Source: Clostridium sp. OS1-26 (GTDB lineage Bacteria > Bacillota > Clostridia > Clostridiales > Clostridiaceae). From it: a stretch of DNA of 64,000 nt. The stretch lies in assembly GCF_030915445.1 (NCBI RefSeq), contig NZ_CP133264.1:3691208-3755207 (forward strand), given 5' to 3'. Below, one piece after another: positions 9,380 to 17,796 of this stretch. The first letter of the stretch is position 1; each line of letters starts with the position of its first letter. The notes below the pieces were generated by a model that did no database searches, was not told where the DNA came from, and worked only from the letters and a program-made list of their open reading frames with translations. Both the position numbers and the translations under genes were made by a program.

Positions 9380-9970
9380 TTACACTTTAAACAATTCTTT
9401 TATAGATTCAAAGTCCCCCATACCATTTATTAATATTTTCCCTTGAGAATCCATTCTTACTTCAATCTGATTTTTTATTTCATATAGGTTATTTTTTATG
9501 TGATTATATCTATCTGTTAAAAAATGATATCTTTGATTAGAAGAGCCCACCCAAGGTCTGCTTAAGTCTTTTTTTTCTTTAATATAGGGTCCGTCTATTA
9601 AAATATCTGTTATACCTAGCAAATTCTTAATATCATCATTTGAAGACTCTTGTAATTCCTCTAATAAATAGCCTGTAAAGGTAACAATAGATAAGTTTTC
9701 TTTTTTTAATATTGCTCCAAGTTTACTTAGGGCTTGAGCTTGTTCAAAGGGTTCTCCGCCAACAAAGGTAACACCCTCTATTTCAGGACCATTCAATATT
9801 TTTTGTGCCAATTCTTCTACAGTTACTTCATAACCTTTATCCTTATCCCATGTAGATGGTGCCGCACAGCCAGGGCAGTGCCTAGAGCAGCCCTGTACCC
9901 AGATGCAAGCTCTTTTTCCTGGTCCCTCTACATTGGTTACAGATAAAAATCTGTGAATTCTAAGCTTCAT
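9380..9970 (-). CDS. Small radical-SAM protein (NrdG-like fold), last gene of the Ycf46-type operon
   Basis: 196 residues. The radical-SAM cluster motif CxxxCxxC is at Cys28, Cys32 and Cys35 (GCSRHCPGC), preceded by an NrdG-like N-terminus (SVTNVEGPGKRACIW) and followed by FVGGEPFEQA. Relatives activate glycyl-radical enzymes or modify peptides using AdoMet. No anaerobic ribonucleotide reductase (nrdD) is nearby; the gene instead sits 31 bases after a PH-like/HhH protein in an operon with an AAA ATPase. I infer a partner in that system rather than NrdG itself. The target is unknown. Confidence 0.8.
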   Translation of the reverse strand: MKLRIHRFLSVTNVEGPGKRACIWVQGCSRHCPGCAAPSTWDKDKGYEVTVEELAQKILNGPEIEGVTFVGGEPFEQAQALSKLGAILKKENLSIVTFTGYLLEELQESSNDDIKNLLGITDILIDGPYIKEKKDLSRPWVGSSNQRYHFLTDRYNHIKNNLYEIKNQIEVRMDSQGKILINGMGDFESIKELFKV

Positions 9971-10001
9971 TTAAATATATATCCTTTCTCAATTAACCAC
10001 T

Positions 10002-11276
10002 TTAATAATCAACAATTCTTCCCTTAAGCGGGTTATTTATATTGTCATTAATAATTTCTTCACTCTTTTTAATAACTTCATGTTTAGCAGAATTTTTCTT
10101 AAGGCCGCTAGTTTCGAAGGATAAATATTCTTTTAAATTCTCTGCTTCATGAGGTTTCAAGTTAAGTACATCTATAATATCATCTAAGGATGTAAATATT
10201 ACATTATTTTTTCTTTCTGATAATATCCTTTCTGATCTTTCTAAAGTAAAGTAGGGAAGAGTTAGTAATTGATCTAAAGGTACATTATTGATATTAATTA
10301 ATTTATTTTTAGGTTGATTATTCTCTAGTATGCCTATGCTAGCTTTACTGCTCGTGGATTTTGGTGTATTCTTATCCGATTTATTCTTTATCTGTTTTGT
10401 CTTATTTGGCTCCAAAATTCTTTTTTTAGAAGTTTTTTGTGAGATGATTTTTGAGATATAAGTTTGATTTAAATAATCATTAATTTCTAAAAATAAATTT
10501 GATAATACTTTAAAATCGTTTCTAGAACAATATATATTATAATATTTATTCAAAACTATAGCAGTACTATCATAATCAATATCCATTGTAAGGATATCTT
10601 CCCAGCTAATTAAGATCGTATTTCTTGAATTCTTTAAATATATACCATCATGGCAAATTGCAAATCCTTCTTTAAAATCTGCTGTGCTCATATTATATAA
10701 AGCAATTAATTTTTTATAGTTGGTTATGCCCAGAGATGCCCTTAATTTATTTAATGTCGTAAGTGGTATGTCATTGGTAAGGTATGTATCCATAGCCATG
10801 TATTTTTCGCATATTTCTTTTAGGATGTTGACGGATATTTCCACATTTTCCACGCTTTTTAGAACAATTTCTTTTGGAGCAGAATCCTTATATATATGAT
10901 CTTTAATATCTAAAAGAAATTCAGCTAACATTTTACTACGATAGTCACCATAAATATCAATATTATAAAAGTTATTTAGTATTAAATAATGATCTTTTGT
11001 GTTAAAACAAACAGAATCAAGATCATCCCACAAAATTACATTGCTACAATTTGAAGCATGTCTCCAATATAAGCCATCACTACAAATTGCTAAACCATCT
11101 TTACAGCTTCCAAATATAGTGTTATCGTAAAGCGCAATGATTGCCGAAGTTTTAGGTATTTTAAAGCTTTCTCTGGCATTTCTTAATTTTTTAGGTGGTA
11201 TATTTTCGTAAAAATATAAATCGTCGCATTCATGTCGTTTATATATTTCTTTTATAGTTTCAAATGAAATTATCAT
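10002..11276 (-). CDS. Duplicated PH-like domain plus helix-hairpin-helix protein with GRIVDY tail
   Basis: 424 residues. Two copies of a domain of about 125 residues (about 5-130 and 145-270) share the core GLAICSDGLYW/GFAICHDGIYL, then a tryptophan-aspartate or -glutamate strand (LWDDLDSV, SWEDILTM), which resembles bacterial PH-like domains. A Lys/Asn/Ser-rich linker leads to a helix-hairpin-helix-like segment (INNVPLDQLLTLPYFTLE to LNLKPHEAENL, about 325-390) like those in two other operon proteins. The protein ends in GRIVDY, nearly identical to the tails of four neighbours. Soluble; it could bind DNA or protein. Specific function not recognised. Confidence 0.75.
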   Translation of the reverse strand: MIISFETIKEIYKRHECDDLYFYENIPPKKLRNARESFKIPKTSAIIALYDNTIFGSCKDGLAICSDGLYWRHASNCSNVILWDDLDSVCFNTKDHYLILNNFYNIDIYGDYRSKMLAEFLLDIKDHIYKDSAPKEIVLKSVENVEISVNILKEICEKYMAMDTYLTNDIPLTTLNKLRASLGITNYKKLIALYNMSTADFKEGFAICHDGIYLKNSRNTILISWEDILTMDIDYDSTAIVLNKYYNIYCSRNDFKVLSNLFLEINDYLNQTYISKIISQKTSKKRILEPNKTKQIKNKSDKNTPKSTSSKASIGILENNQPKNKLININNVPLDQLLTLPYFTLERSERILSERKNNVIFTSLDDIIDVLNLKPHEAENLKEYLSFETSGLKKNSAKHEVIKKSEEIINDNINNPLKGRIVDY

Positions 11277-11292
11277 AGCGTTAACCTTCCTG

Positions 11293-12011
11293 TTAGATAT
11301 TAATGGTTATAACAATAGAGTTATCTTCCATAATCTCTTCGCTTTCGATTTTATATCCTTTTTCTTCAACCTTAGTCTTTAGATTTTCATAGGTTTTGTT
11401 TTGAACATTACGTCTATAATCCTCATCTAAATTATTTAAGTTCATGATTATATCTTTTAAGTCTTTTTCATTTTCTATCTCTATCATATAAGATGAGTTT
11501 TCATTAAGTTTAAATTTAAAAGTATGATTATCAATCCTACAATTTATAATTCCATTGATTTGTGTTGAATAATTAACTCCATAATCATCTAAAGTTTTCA
11601 TTAGTATACTTTTGTCTTTAAAGTTTGTTGGATATGATTTAGGTATAACTGTATTTGTATTCTCATTTAAATTTGTAACGAATACTTTTCTGCCTGAGGT
11701 CTTTTCTATTTTCTGCATAAACATAGCTATGCTTTCTTTTAGATCATATTTTGAAAATACTGCTGTCCACTTTCCGTCTATAAACTCCCAAAAGAAAAAT
11801 TCTTTTCACCATTAATATGAGTTTTTATACTATCTCCCCACTGCACAGCATCAAATCCAGCTTTTCTTACAGTACTAACCAATTCCTTCTCATCTTTAAA
11901 ATTTGTTTTAACTTTAACCTGTAAGGATTCAACCATTTCCTCAAATCTCTTTTTTCCCATAACACCGCGCACAACTAATGCTAATGGTATTAGTGCTAAT
12001 GATATTGACAT
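11293..12011 (-). pseudogene. DUF1257 (Ycf35-like) protein with two related modules, frameshifted
   Basis: Two frames, 11778-12011 and 11293-11724, are one gene. If the A5 run at 11795-11799 (T5 in the gene) has six bases, the protein reads on through NFFFWEFIDGKWTAVF to IEKTSGRKVF, about 240 residues. A short hydrophobic N-terminus precedes a module starting TNFKDEKELVSTVRKAGFD. A second module starts TNFKDKSILMKTLDDYGV and ends with a Ycf35-like YENLKTKVEEKGYKIESEE. Start: AGGAGG upstream of ATG at 12011. In cyanobacteria and plastids Ycf35 relatives accompany Ycf46 ATPases, as here. Function unknown; the break may be a sequencing error. Confidence 0.72.
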
Positions 12012-12050
12012 TTAAAAATCCTCCTACATACTATTATTTTAATAAAGTTT

Positions 12051-13724
12051 TTAAAAATCTATTGCTCTTCCACCTCTACTGGATTTAATATCTTCAGAAT
12101 TGTTAGAATTTCCTTCAGATCTATTTTCTTCTCTAATTTCTATTGCTTCATAATTGGTACGATCTTCTCTAGGGGTTGCTGCTACTGCACGTACATTAGC
12201 CCATTCACGTATAGCTCTGATTTGTTCTGCCTGAGTCACAACAAGAGGCACTGTATTCTTTATGGTTTTTTCAAAGTCTTCAAAAGTAATGCTTCTATCT
12301 TCAGAATAAGCTTCAAATAAAGCTGATATTACTGATTGTTCTATTTCTGATCCAACAAAACCTTCGGTTATTTGGGAAAGCTTATTTAAAACCTCATCAG
12401 TTAGAGTAAAATCTCCCTTTACAAAGTCATCTTTGATTCTTTTATTTATATGAACATTAAATATATCTTTTCTTTCAGTAAAAGTAGGTAAATCTACAAA
12501 AAATATCTCATCGAAACGTCCTTTACGCAATAATTCAGCAGGGAGCTGACTTATATTGTTTGCAGTTGCTACTACAAATACTGGCTCTGTTTTTTCCTGC
12601 ATCCAGGTTAAAAAGGTTCCAAATATTCTTGTGGTTGTTCCACTATCTCCAGAGCCTTGACCACTTAGCCCTTTTTCAATTTCATCTATCCAAAGTATTG
12701 ATGGTGAAACTGCTTCTGCAGTCTTTATAGCTTTTCTCATATTTTCTTCACTACTTCCAACAATGCCGCTAAAGATTCTACCCATATCGAGACGTAAAAG
12801 TGGAAGCTGCCACATAGCACTTATAGATTTTGCAATTAAACTTTTACCACAACCAGGCACACCAGTTATCAAAACTCCCTTAGGAGCAGGTAATCCATAT
12901 TTTTTCGCAGAATCAAGCCAGGACTTATTACGTTTCATAAGCCATCTCTTTAGATTTTGTAATCCTCCAACATCATCGATATTTAGATCACTTTTTATAA
13001 ATTCCAAAATACCAGTTTTTTTAATAACTTGGCACTTTTCATCTAAAATTAATTCTATATCGTTACCATCCAAGCTTCCATCTTGAGCCATTGCACGAGC
13101 AAAGGAGTTTTCAGCTTCCTGAAAGGTCAAACCTAATGCAGCTTTTGATAATCTTTCTTTCTCATCCTCATTAAGATTTATATTAATTCTTCCAGTAGCT
13201 CCGTTTACATTAATCATTTCGTTCAGTAAGGATTTTATCTCCTCAGCAGTAGGTAGATTGAAGTCCAATATACTTATATCCTTTTGTAAATCCATAGGTA
13301 GTACTAAACTTGGAGAAACAAATATTACATTTTTAGGTCTAGGGCTTTGTTTTATATTTGATGCAATATCTCTTATCTTTCTTACTATTTCATTATCTTG
13401 ATTTCTTCCGTTAACTCCAAAGAATACATGAAAATCCTTCAGTATAAATACTGCTGCCTCCGAATATTTTTCTATAAACTCTAAGGCTTTAATAGGTGAT
13501 TTTGTTTCCTGTGAGCCTTTTTCTGATTGTCCGATTATTCCAGAGGTTAAACTCCAGGTAAATATCTGCCTAGGAGTCCTTATAGTATCTTTATTGCTAG
13601 CTACATCTTTTATTACCGATAAAACCCTGTCTTCTTCCCATGTAGGAATATATATGTATGGGAATCTAGCTTTTAATAAACTGCATAAATCCCTTTTAAA
13701 TTTGTGTGTAGTGTTTTTCTCCAT
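12051..13724 (-). CDS. Ycf46-type AAA+ ATPase with GRAIDF tail
   Basis: 557 residues. The N-terminal half is the Ycf46-type extension (PYIYIPTWEEDRV, FILKDFHVFF), a degenerate ATPase-like region. The C-terminal AAA+ module has Walker A GVPGCGKS (about 287-294), the pattern PLLRLDMGRIFSGIVGSSEE, Walker B ILWIDEIEK (about 341), and the arginine-finger region RKGRFDE (about 400). The last residues are SRGGRAIDF, a variant of the GRIVDF tail on four other operon proteins. It probably remodels protein complexes using ATP. Start: AAGGAGAG ahead of ATG 13724. Ycf46 itself is poorly understood, so the role is open. Confidence 0.9.
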   Translation of the reverse strand: MEKNTTHKFKRDLCSLLKARFPYIYIPTWEEDRVLSVIKDVASNKDTIRTPRQIFTWSLTSGIIGQSEKGSQETKSPIKALEFIEKYSEAAVFILKDFHVFFGVNGRNQDNEIVRKIRDIASNIKQSPRPKNVIFVSPSLVLPMDLQKDISILDFNLPTAEEIKSLLNEMINVNGATGRININLNEDEKERLSKAALGLTFQEAENSFARAMAQDGSLDGNDIELILDEKCQVIKKTGILEFIKSDLNIDDVGGLQNLKRWLMKRNKSWLDSAKKYGLPAPKGVLITGVPGCGKSLIAKSISAMWQLPLLRLDMGRIFSGIVGSSEENMRKAIKTAEAVSPSILWIDEIEKGLSGQGSGDSGTTTRIFGTFLTWMQEKTEPVFVVATANNISQLPAELLRKGRFDEIFFVDLPTFTERKDIFNVHINKRIKDDFVKGDFTLTDEVLNKLSQITEGFVGSEIEQSVISALFEAYSEDRSITFEDFEKTIKNTVPLVVTQAEQIRAIREWANVRAVAATPREDRTNYEAIEIREENRSEGNSNNSEDIKSSRGGRAIDF

Positions 13725-13822
13725 TTGTATCTCTCCTTGTATGCCAAATTATTAAAATCATACTTATATTAAATTTATAAATAAGGTATAGATAACATAA
13801 AAACTATCTATACCTGCATTTA

Positions 13823-14686
13823 TTAAAAGTCGACTATTCTTCCAATTTTACTAGAAAACTCATTAGTTTTAGACTCAGTTTCAATTTTATTCACTATAAT
13901 TAAAGGCTTAATTCTCTCCAATACATGAGGTTTTAAGGATAATATTTCTGCAAATTCAGCTATTGAATTGAAAGATCCTTTAGTTTCCCTATGATTTATT
14001 GCTTTTTTAGCAAGTATTAAACCTATACCAGGTAGGGAAGCTAGTTCGCCTTCAGAGGCTGTATTAATATTTATTGCTTCTTTTTTACCTTTAATTAATA
14101 TATTGTCTGTTTTATCCCTAGAATTATTAACTTGATTTATTTTAATTTCTTTTGTACTTTGTAGGTTATCTTTAGTCTTTGGAATTTTTTTATCTTTAGT
14201 TAACAAACTTTCTGATTCCCTTGTAGTAGCAGTAAACTCATTTACTATAGATTCTTTTATATTTTCTTGTGAATCTTTAACCTCTGAAACTTTTTTATCT
14301 GAATTTATTAATTTATTTTTTTCTATAATTGCTTTTACTTCATCTTTGGTTAATATTTTTCCTTCTCGAATTGCTTCTAGCCTAATTAAGTATTCCTTTC
14401 TTATCCAAAATGCTTGGATTATTGCCATAATTTGGAGTAAGTTGCAATATTTTTCTAAAGCTTCATAATCTCCTGGGTGACCGCCTGAAAAATAAAGCAA
14501 ACAAATAGATATAATCAGAGGAGTAGCATAAAATATACCCCAATAAATCCATCGTTTAACATTTGTTGTTAAGCCAACATACAAAATAGCCATCCAATTC
14601 ATCATAGGAATAAATGCAACTATTATATAACAAGATTCACTTATTTCCCATTTAGAACCTTTAGATGTAACCGCCATATTAATCAT
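13823..14686 (-). CDS. Membrane protein with C-terminal helix-hairpin-helix and GRIVDF tail (paralogue 1)
   Basis: About 287 residues; ATG 14686 or 14677 are both possible after AAAGG. The N-terminus (about 1-110) has a KWEI...NW...YVGL signature and about three to four membrane spans, then RKEYLIRLEAIREGK. A low-complexity Lys/Glu/Ser linker leads to a ComEA-like helix-hairpin-helix (ELASLPGIGLILAKKAINH) and SLKPHVLERIKPLI, ending in GRIVDF. It is closely related to 14716-15483 over both ends. I infer a membrane anchor that presents a DNA- or protein-binding HhH domain to the cytoplasm. Confidence 0.8.
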   Translation of the reverse strand: MINMAVTSKGSKWEISESCYIIVAFIPMMNWMAILYVGLTTNVKRWIYWGIFYATPLIISICLLYFSGGHPGDYEALEKYCNLLQIMAIIQAFWIRKEYLIRLEAIREGKILTKDEVKAIIEKNKLINSDKKVSEVKDSQENIKESIVNEFTATTRESESLLTKDKKIPKTKDNLQSTKEIKINQVNNSRDKTDNILIKGKKEAININTASEGELASLPGIGLILAKKAINHRETKGSFNSIAEFAEILSLKPHVLERIKPLIIVNKIETESKTNEFSSKIGRIVDF

Positions 14687-14715
14687 CAACCTTTACAATA
14701 ATTTAAATAGAATAG

Positions 14716-15483
14716 CTAAAAATCCACTATTCGTCCATTTTTATTAGAAATATTGCTATTTTTATGTTCATGTTCTAAGCACTTAACTGTTATTAAAGGT
14801 TTAATTCTTTCCAACACATGAGGTTTCAAAGATAGTACTTCTGCCAATTCATCTACTGAATTAAAATATCCTTTAGTTTCTCTATGATTTATTGCCTTTT
14901 TAGCAAGTATTGAACCTATACCTGGTAGGGAAGCTAGTTCACTTTCAGAAGCTATATTAATATCTATGAATTTATTTTTATAATCTTCTTTATCAGATTC
15001 TTCTGATTCTATAGGTGATTCTTTAACTTCAATCTTTGCACTTTTTTCAACGCTGAAGTTAGGTTCTACAACGCCATTTCCGCTAACAGATTGTGGATAT
15101 CCAATGTCTTCTAAATTCATTTTTGAAAGTTTTATTGTGGTTATAATTTTTTTTACCTCAGAATCAGATAAAACTTTACCTCTTTTAATGGCATCCAATC
15201 TAATAAGATATTCTGTTCTTATCATAAAGGCATGAACTATTCCAATTATGCCCAAAATAATAGTTAAACCAGCCGTAAAACTATTATTGATTCCTGCTGC
15301 TATAGCTAATATGAAAGGTATTGAATATATTAGTCCGCTAAATATCCATTTTTTACATTTTGTCTTATATCCAATATAAAAAAAACCTATCCAATTAAAA
15401 AAAGCTAAAGTAAAAGTAAAAAGAATCCATAAAGAATTTAATATTTCCCACTTTTTCCCTCGTGATGTAATATTCATTATCAT
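14716..15483 (-). CDS. Membrane protein with C-terminal helix-hairpin-helix and GRIVDF tail (paralogue 2)
   Basis: About 255 residues from ATG 15483 (ATG 15495 is the alternative). Same layout as the next gene downstream: N-terminal GKKWEILNSLW and FFNWIGFFYIGYKTKCKKW with several membrane spans, IRTEYLIRLDAIKRGK, an acidic linker, then the helix-hairpin-helix ELASLPGIGSILAKKAINH and a GRIVDF end. The HhH parts of the two paralogues differ at only a few positions, which suggests recent duplication or gene conversion. It follows 15502-16053 within about 20 bases. Function not recognised. Confidence 0.8.
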   Translation of the reverse strand: MIMNITSRGKKWEILNSLWILFTFTLAFFNWIGFFYIGYKTKCKKWIFSGLIYSIPFILAIAAGINNSFTAGLTIILGIIGIVHAFMIRTEYLIRLDAIKRGKVLSDSEVKKIITTIKLSKMNLEDIGYPQSVSGNGVVEPNFSVEKSAKIEVKESPIESEESDKEDYKNKFIDINIASESELASLPGIGSILAKKAINHRETKGYFNSVDELAEVLSLKPHVLERIKPLITVKCLEHEHKNSNISNKNGRIVDF

Positions 15484-15501
15484 ACCAACTTTCATAAAAT
15501 A

Positions 15502-16053
15502 TTAGAAATCTACTATTCTTCCTCTATCTTTTGTTTCATTATCTTTAATACTACTTTCTTTATTTTCTGAGATATCTTCATTTGAAATTATATTTTTAGA
15601 TTCTTGTGTCAATGTTATATTTCTATTATCTGCATAAAAAGACTCCTTTTCAGCATAGGTACTTTGAGAATTTATTCTAGTTTCATTAATAAACCCGTCT
15701 ATATCAACGTCATCTAAATACTTACTTTTTATAAATCTACCACCACTCTTTAGCATTCTATCATATCTAATAAGGTATTCTTCTCTTATCTTAAAGACAT
15801 GGACTATACTTATTATTCCCGAGATTATTACTCCATAGAAGGTTAAGTCTGTAAATTTTCCCATTATTATAGTTAAAATTAAGGGCAATGCATAAAGCAT
15901 ACCATAATACATCCACTTTTTACACTTTACTAACCAACCGCAATATAAAAAAGTAAACCAGTTGAAGAAGCCTAAAAAGAAAGTAGGTAATACAATAATA
16001 GAATTAATAATTTCCCACCTCTTACCTCTATCTGTAACCGCCAATTTATTCAC
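15502..16053 (-). CDS. Membrane protein with GRIVDF tail, lacking HhH (paralogue 3)
   Basis: 183 residues from GTG 16053 (AAAGGCTG upstream), overlapping the end of the DUF2997 gene by 8 bases. It shares the N-terminal GKRWEIINS and NWFTFLYCGW...KKW membrane domain and the REEYLIRYDRM segment with the two downstream paralogues. The helix-hairpin-helix domain is missing, yet the GRIVDF tail is kept after a charged linker. That argues the tail matters independently of HhH. Function not recognised. Confidence 0.75.
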   Translation of the reverse strand: MNKLAVTDRGKRWEIINSIIVLPTFFLGFFNWFTFLYCGWLVKCKKWMYYGMLYALPLILTIIMGKFTDLTFYGVIISGIISIVHVFKIREEYLIRYDRMLKSGGRFIKSKYLDDVDIDGFINETRINSQSTYAEKESFYADNRNITLTQESKNIISNEDISENKESSIKDNETKDRGRIVDF

Positions 16054-16261
16054 CAGCCTTTAATTCTTGATGTTCAACCTCATCTAACATTACTTTTTCT
16101 GTTTCATAATATTCTTTTGTATAATCAGAATCCACCGTCTCAGCTTGTAAAATATCTTCTAATATTTTAATGTAATCAGTGCATTTTTTACCTTTTACTC
16201 CTTGAACTTCAGCTTGTACAGTTCCATCTTCAAAAATCTGGACTTTAATTCGTTTTGTCAA
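16046..16261 (-). CDS. DUF2997 family protein, first gene of the Ycf46-type operon
   Basis: 71 residues from TTG 16261 with GGGGGAG upstream. The N-terminus, IKVQIFEDGTVQAEVQGVKGKKCTD, has the DUF2997 pattern of a small beta hairpin followed by a helix carrying Gly-Lys-x-Cys. DUF2997 genes commonly accompany DUF1257 and Ycf46-type ATPases, supporting the operon assignment. It is soluble and of unknown function. The C-terminal extension is acidic. Confidence 0.8.
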   Translation of the reverse strand: MTKRIKVQIFEDGTVQAEVQGVKGKKCTDYIKILEDILQAETVDSDYTKEYYETEKVMLDEVEHQELKAGE

Positions 16262-16278
16262 TTTTACTCCCCCTCAGT

Positions 16279-16413
16279 AAGTGTAATTTTTGTAGAGTTG
16301 TACCATTATATGAATTTAATAGTATACAGATTAATTATATATTTTTAGAGGGTTTTTTTCAACATTTGCCAATATGTTAATATAATTCCAAGTGTAATTT
16401 GTGCAGAACTATA
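16279..16413. repeat. Direct repeat pair in the divergent promoter region
   Basis: AAGTGTAATTTTTGTAGAG (16279-16297) recurs as AAGTGTAATTTGTGCAGAA (16390-16408), both in the plus orientation. It lies between the Ycf46-type operon and the ECF sigma gene. They may be regulator or sigma-factor sites; the rest of 16262-16495 is AT-rich with no gene. Confidence 0.45.
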
Positions 16414-16495
16414 AAATAAAATTTTAAAACTATTTTTAAACTTATTACGAATATATAAATAGATGGAAAAAACTACATAAGAATGTGAGAAAAAT

Positions 16496-17029
16496 ATGGA
16501 CAAGAAACTTATAAAACAGATAAGAAAAGGAAATAGATCAGCTGCAAATGACCTTATTTCTAGATACTATAAAGAAATATATACATATGTATACAAGCAA
16601 ACTATTGATAAAGAGCTGTCTATGGATTTAACTCAAGATATATTCATAAGCATGTTAAAGTCCATAGATAACTTTGATGACAAGAAAGCCTCCTTTAGAA
16701 CATGGTTATATAAGATAACAACTTATAGAATTGTAGATTACTATCGATCCAGATACTATAAATACACTAAGATTTCTGTACCTATTGAAGATACAAAAAT
16801 CTATGATGACAAGGACATTATAACTGCAATAGAGTACAAGCAAGATGCAGAAGGAATAATAGCAATAGTAAATACCTTTGATTCCATATGTCAGCAGATA
16901 GTTAGATTAAAGTTATTTGGTGAATATACTTTTAAAGAAATATCTACTATCCTTCAGATATCAGAATCTACAGTAAAAACCAAATATTATTCTACAATAA
17001 ATAAAATAAGAAGTTTGTGCAAGGAGTAA
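16496..17029 (+). CDS. ECF-type RNA polymerase sigma factor
   Basis: 177 residues with the two sigma domains of ECF factors. Region 2 is visible as YKEIYTYVYKQ, DLTQDIFISMLKSIDNF and FRTWLYKITTYRIVDYYRS; region 4 is QIVRLKLFGEYTFKEISTILQISESTVKTKYYSTINKIR. It directs polymerase to a small set of promoters, most likely its own operon. The ribosome site is weak (TGTGAG). It opens a five-gene unit with a membrane protein (possible anti-sigma or sensor) and an ABC exporter. No classical zinc anti-sigma motif is seen next door. Confidence 0.92.
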   Translation: MDKKLIKQIRKGNRSAANDLISRYYKEIYTYVYKQTIDKELSMDLTQDIFISMLKSIDNFDDKKASFRTWLYKITTYRIVDYYRSRYYKYTKISVPIEDTKIYDDKDIITAIEYKQDAEGIIAIVNTFDSICQQIVRLKLFGEYTFKEISTILQISESTVKTKYYSTINKIRSLCKE

Positions 17030-17033
17030 TAAG

Positions 17034-17795
17034 ATGAAAAAGGACAAGTTGTATATAGATATGCCAGATGAAATTACTATACAAAATGAGATAAATTCCA
17101 TATTAGAAAAAGGTATTAAAAAAGAAGAGCCTTTCTATTTGTATATGAAAAACATGTACAGAAAGATAGGAGTTAAATATCTATTTCATGATGTAGGAGA
17201 AATCATATTTACTGTAACTTTGATTTTAACTTTATTAATTCTAGTTGCTGCAAATATAACTTCCGTGATAAATATAAAATCTGAAAGATTATATGTTTTT
17301 ATAATGATAGTGTCGCCAATCCTATATTTAGTTATGTCCTTGCTAGCTTTTGTAATTGCAAAGGATAGAGGAACCTATGAAATAATGATGACTTGCAAGC
17401 ACAATTTATACGAGTTGGCAGCCTTTAGAATGTTTGTATTTAGTATTATATGCATTTTATCTAATGTAGTACTTATATGTATAATCACAGCTAGGTATGA
17501 TGAAATAAACTTTTGGAGAGCTTTTGTAATTTCTGTTACTTCTCTATTTTTATTCTCTACCACTTTTTTATATACCATGTTTATTACAGGTTGGAAATTT
17601 GTAAAGTACATTGTAATAATAGGGTGGATATTTATTAATCTTGCTTTAAGTATATTAAATAGGAATATTTACATTGAGTTTCTTACATCAATGCCTATTT
17701 TTGTATATTTAATTGTAACAGCATTCTGCATATATACTTACTTAAAAAATCTAAAAAAACTTATTAATTTTTCAAGTATGAAAGGGGCTATTTAA
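17034..17795 (+). CDS. Multi-span membrane protein paired with the sigma factor
   Basis: 253 residues: a soluble N-terminus of about 60 residues, then six hydrophobic spans (from EIIFTVTLILTLLILVAA onwards). It starts 5 bases after the sigma gene and ends 2 bases before the ABC ATPase gene, so it is translationally tied to both. By position it could be the anti-sigma factor/sensor or part of the transporter. No enzyme motif is visible. Similar sigma-membrane protein-ABC units occur in Clostridia. Function is inferred from context only. Confidence 0.7.
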   Translation: MKKDKLYIDMPDEITIQNEINSILEKGIKKEEPFYLYMKNMYRKIGVKYLFHDVGEIIFTVTLILTLLILVAANITSVINIKSERLYVFIMIVSPILYLVMSLLAFVIAKDRGTYEIMMTCKHNLYELAAFRMFVFSIICILSNVVLICIITARYDEINFWRAFVISVTSLFLFSTTFLYTMFITGWKFVKYIVIIGWIFINLALSILNRNIYIEFLTSMPIFVYLIVTAFCIYTYLKNLKKLINFSSMKGAI

Positions 17796-17796
17796 A

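Noticed and set aside
9380-9970. Assignment as NrdG (anaerobic ribonucleotide reductase activator)
   Set aside because: The fold and cluster motif fit, but no nrdD is present and the operon context is a Ycf46-type system, so the specific name is not justified.
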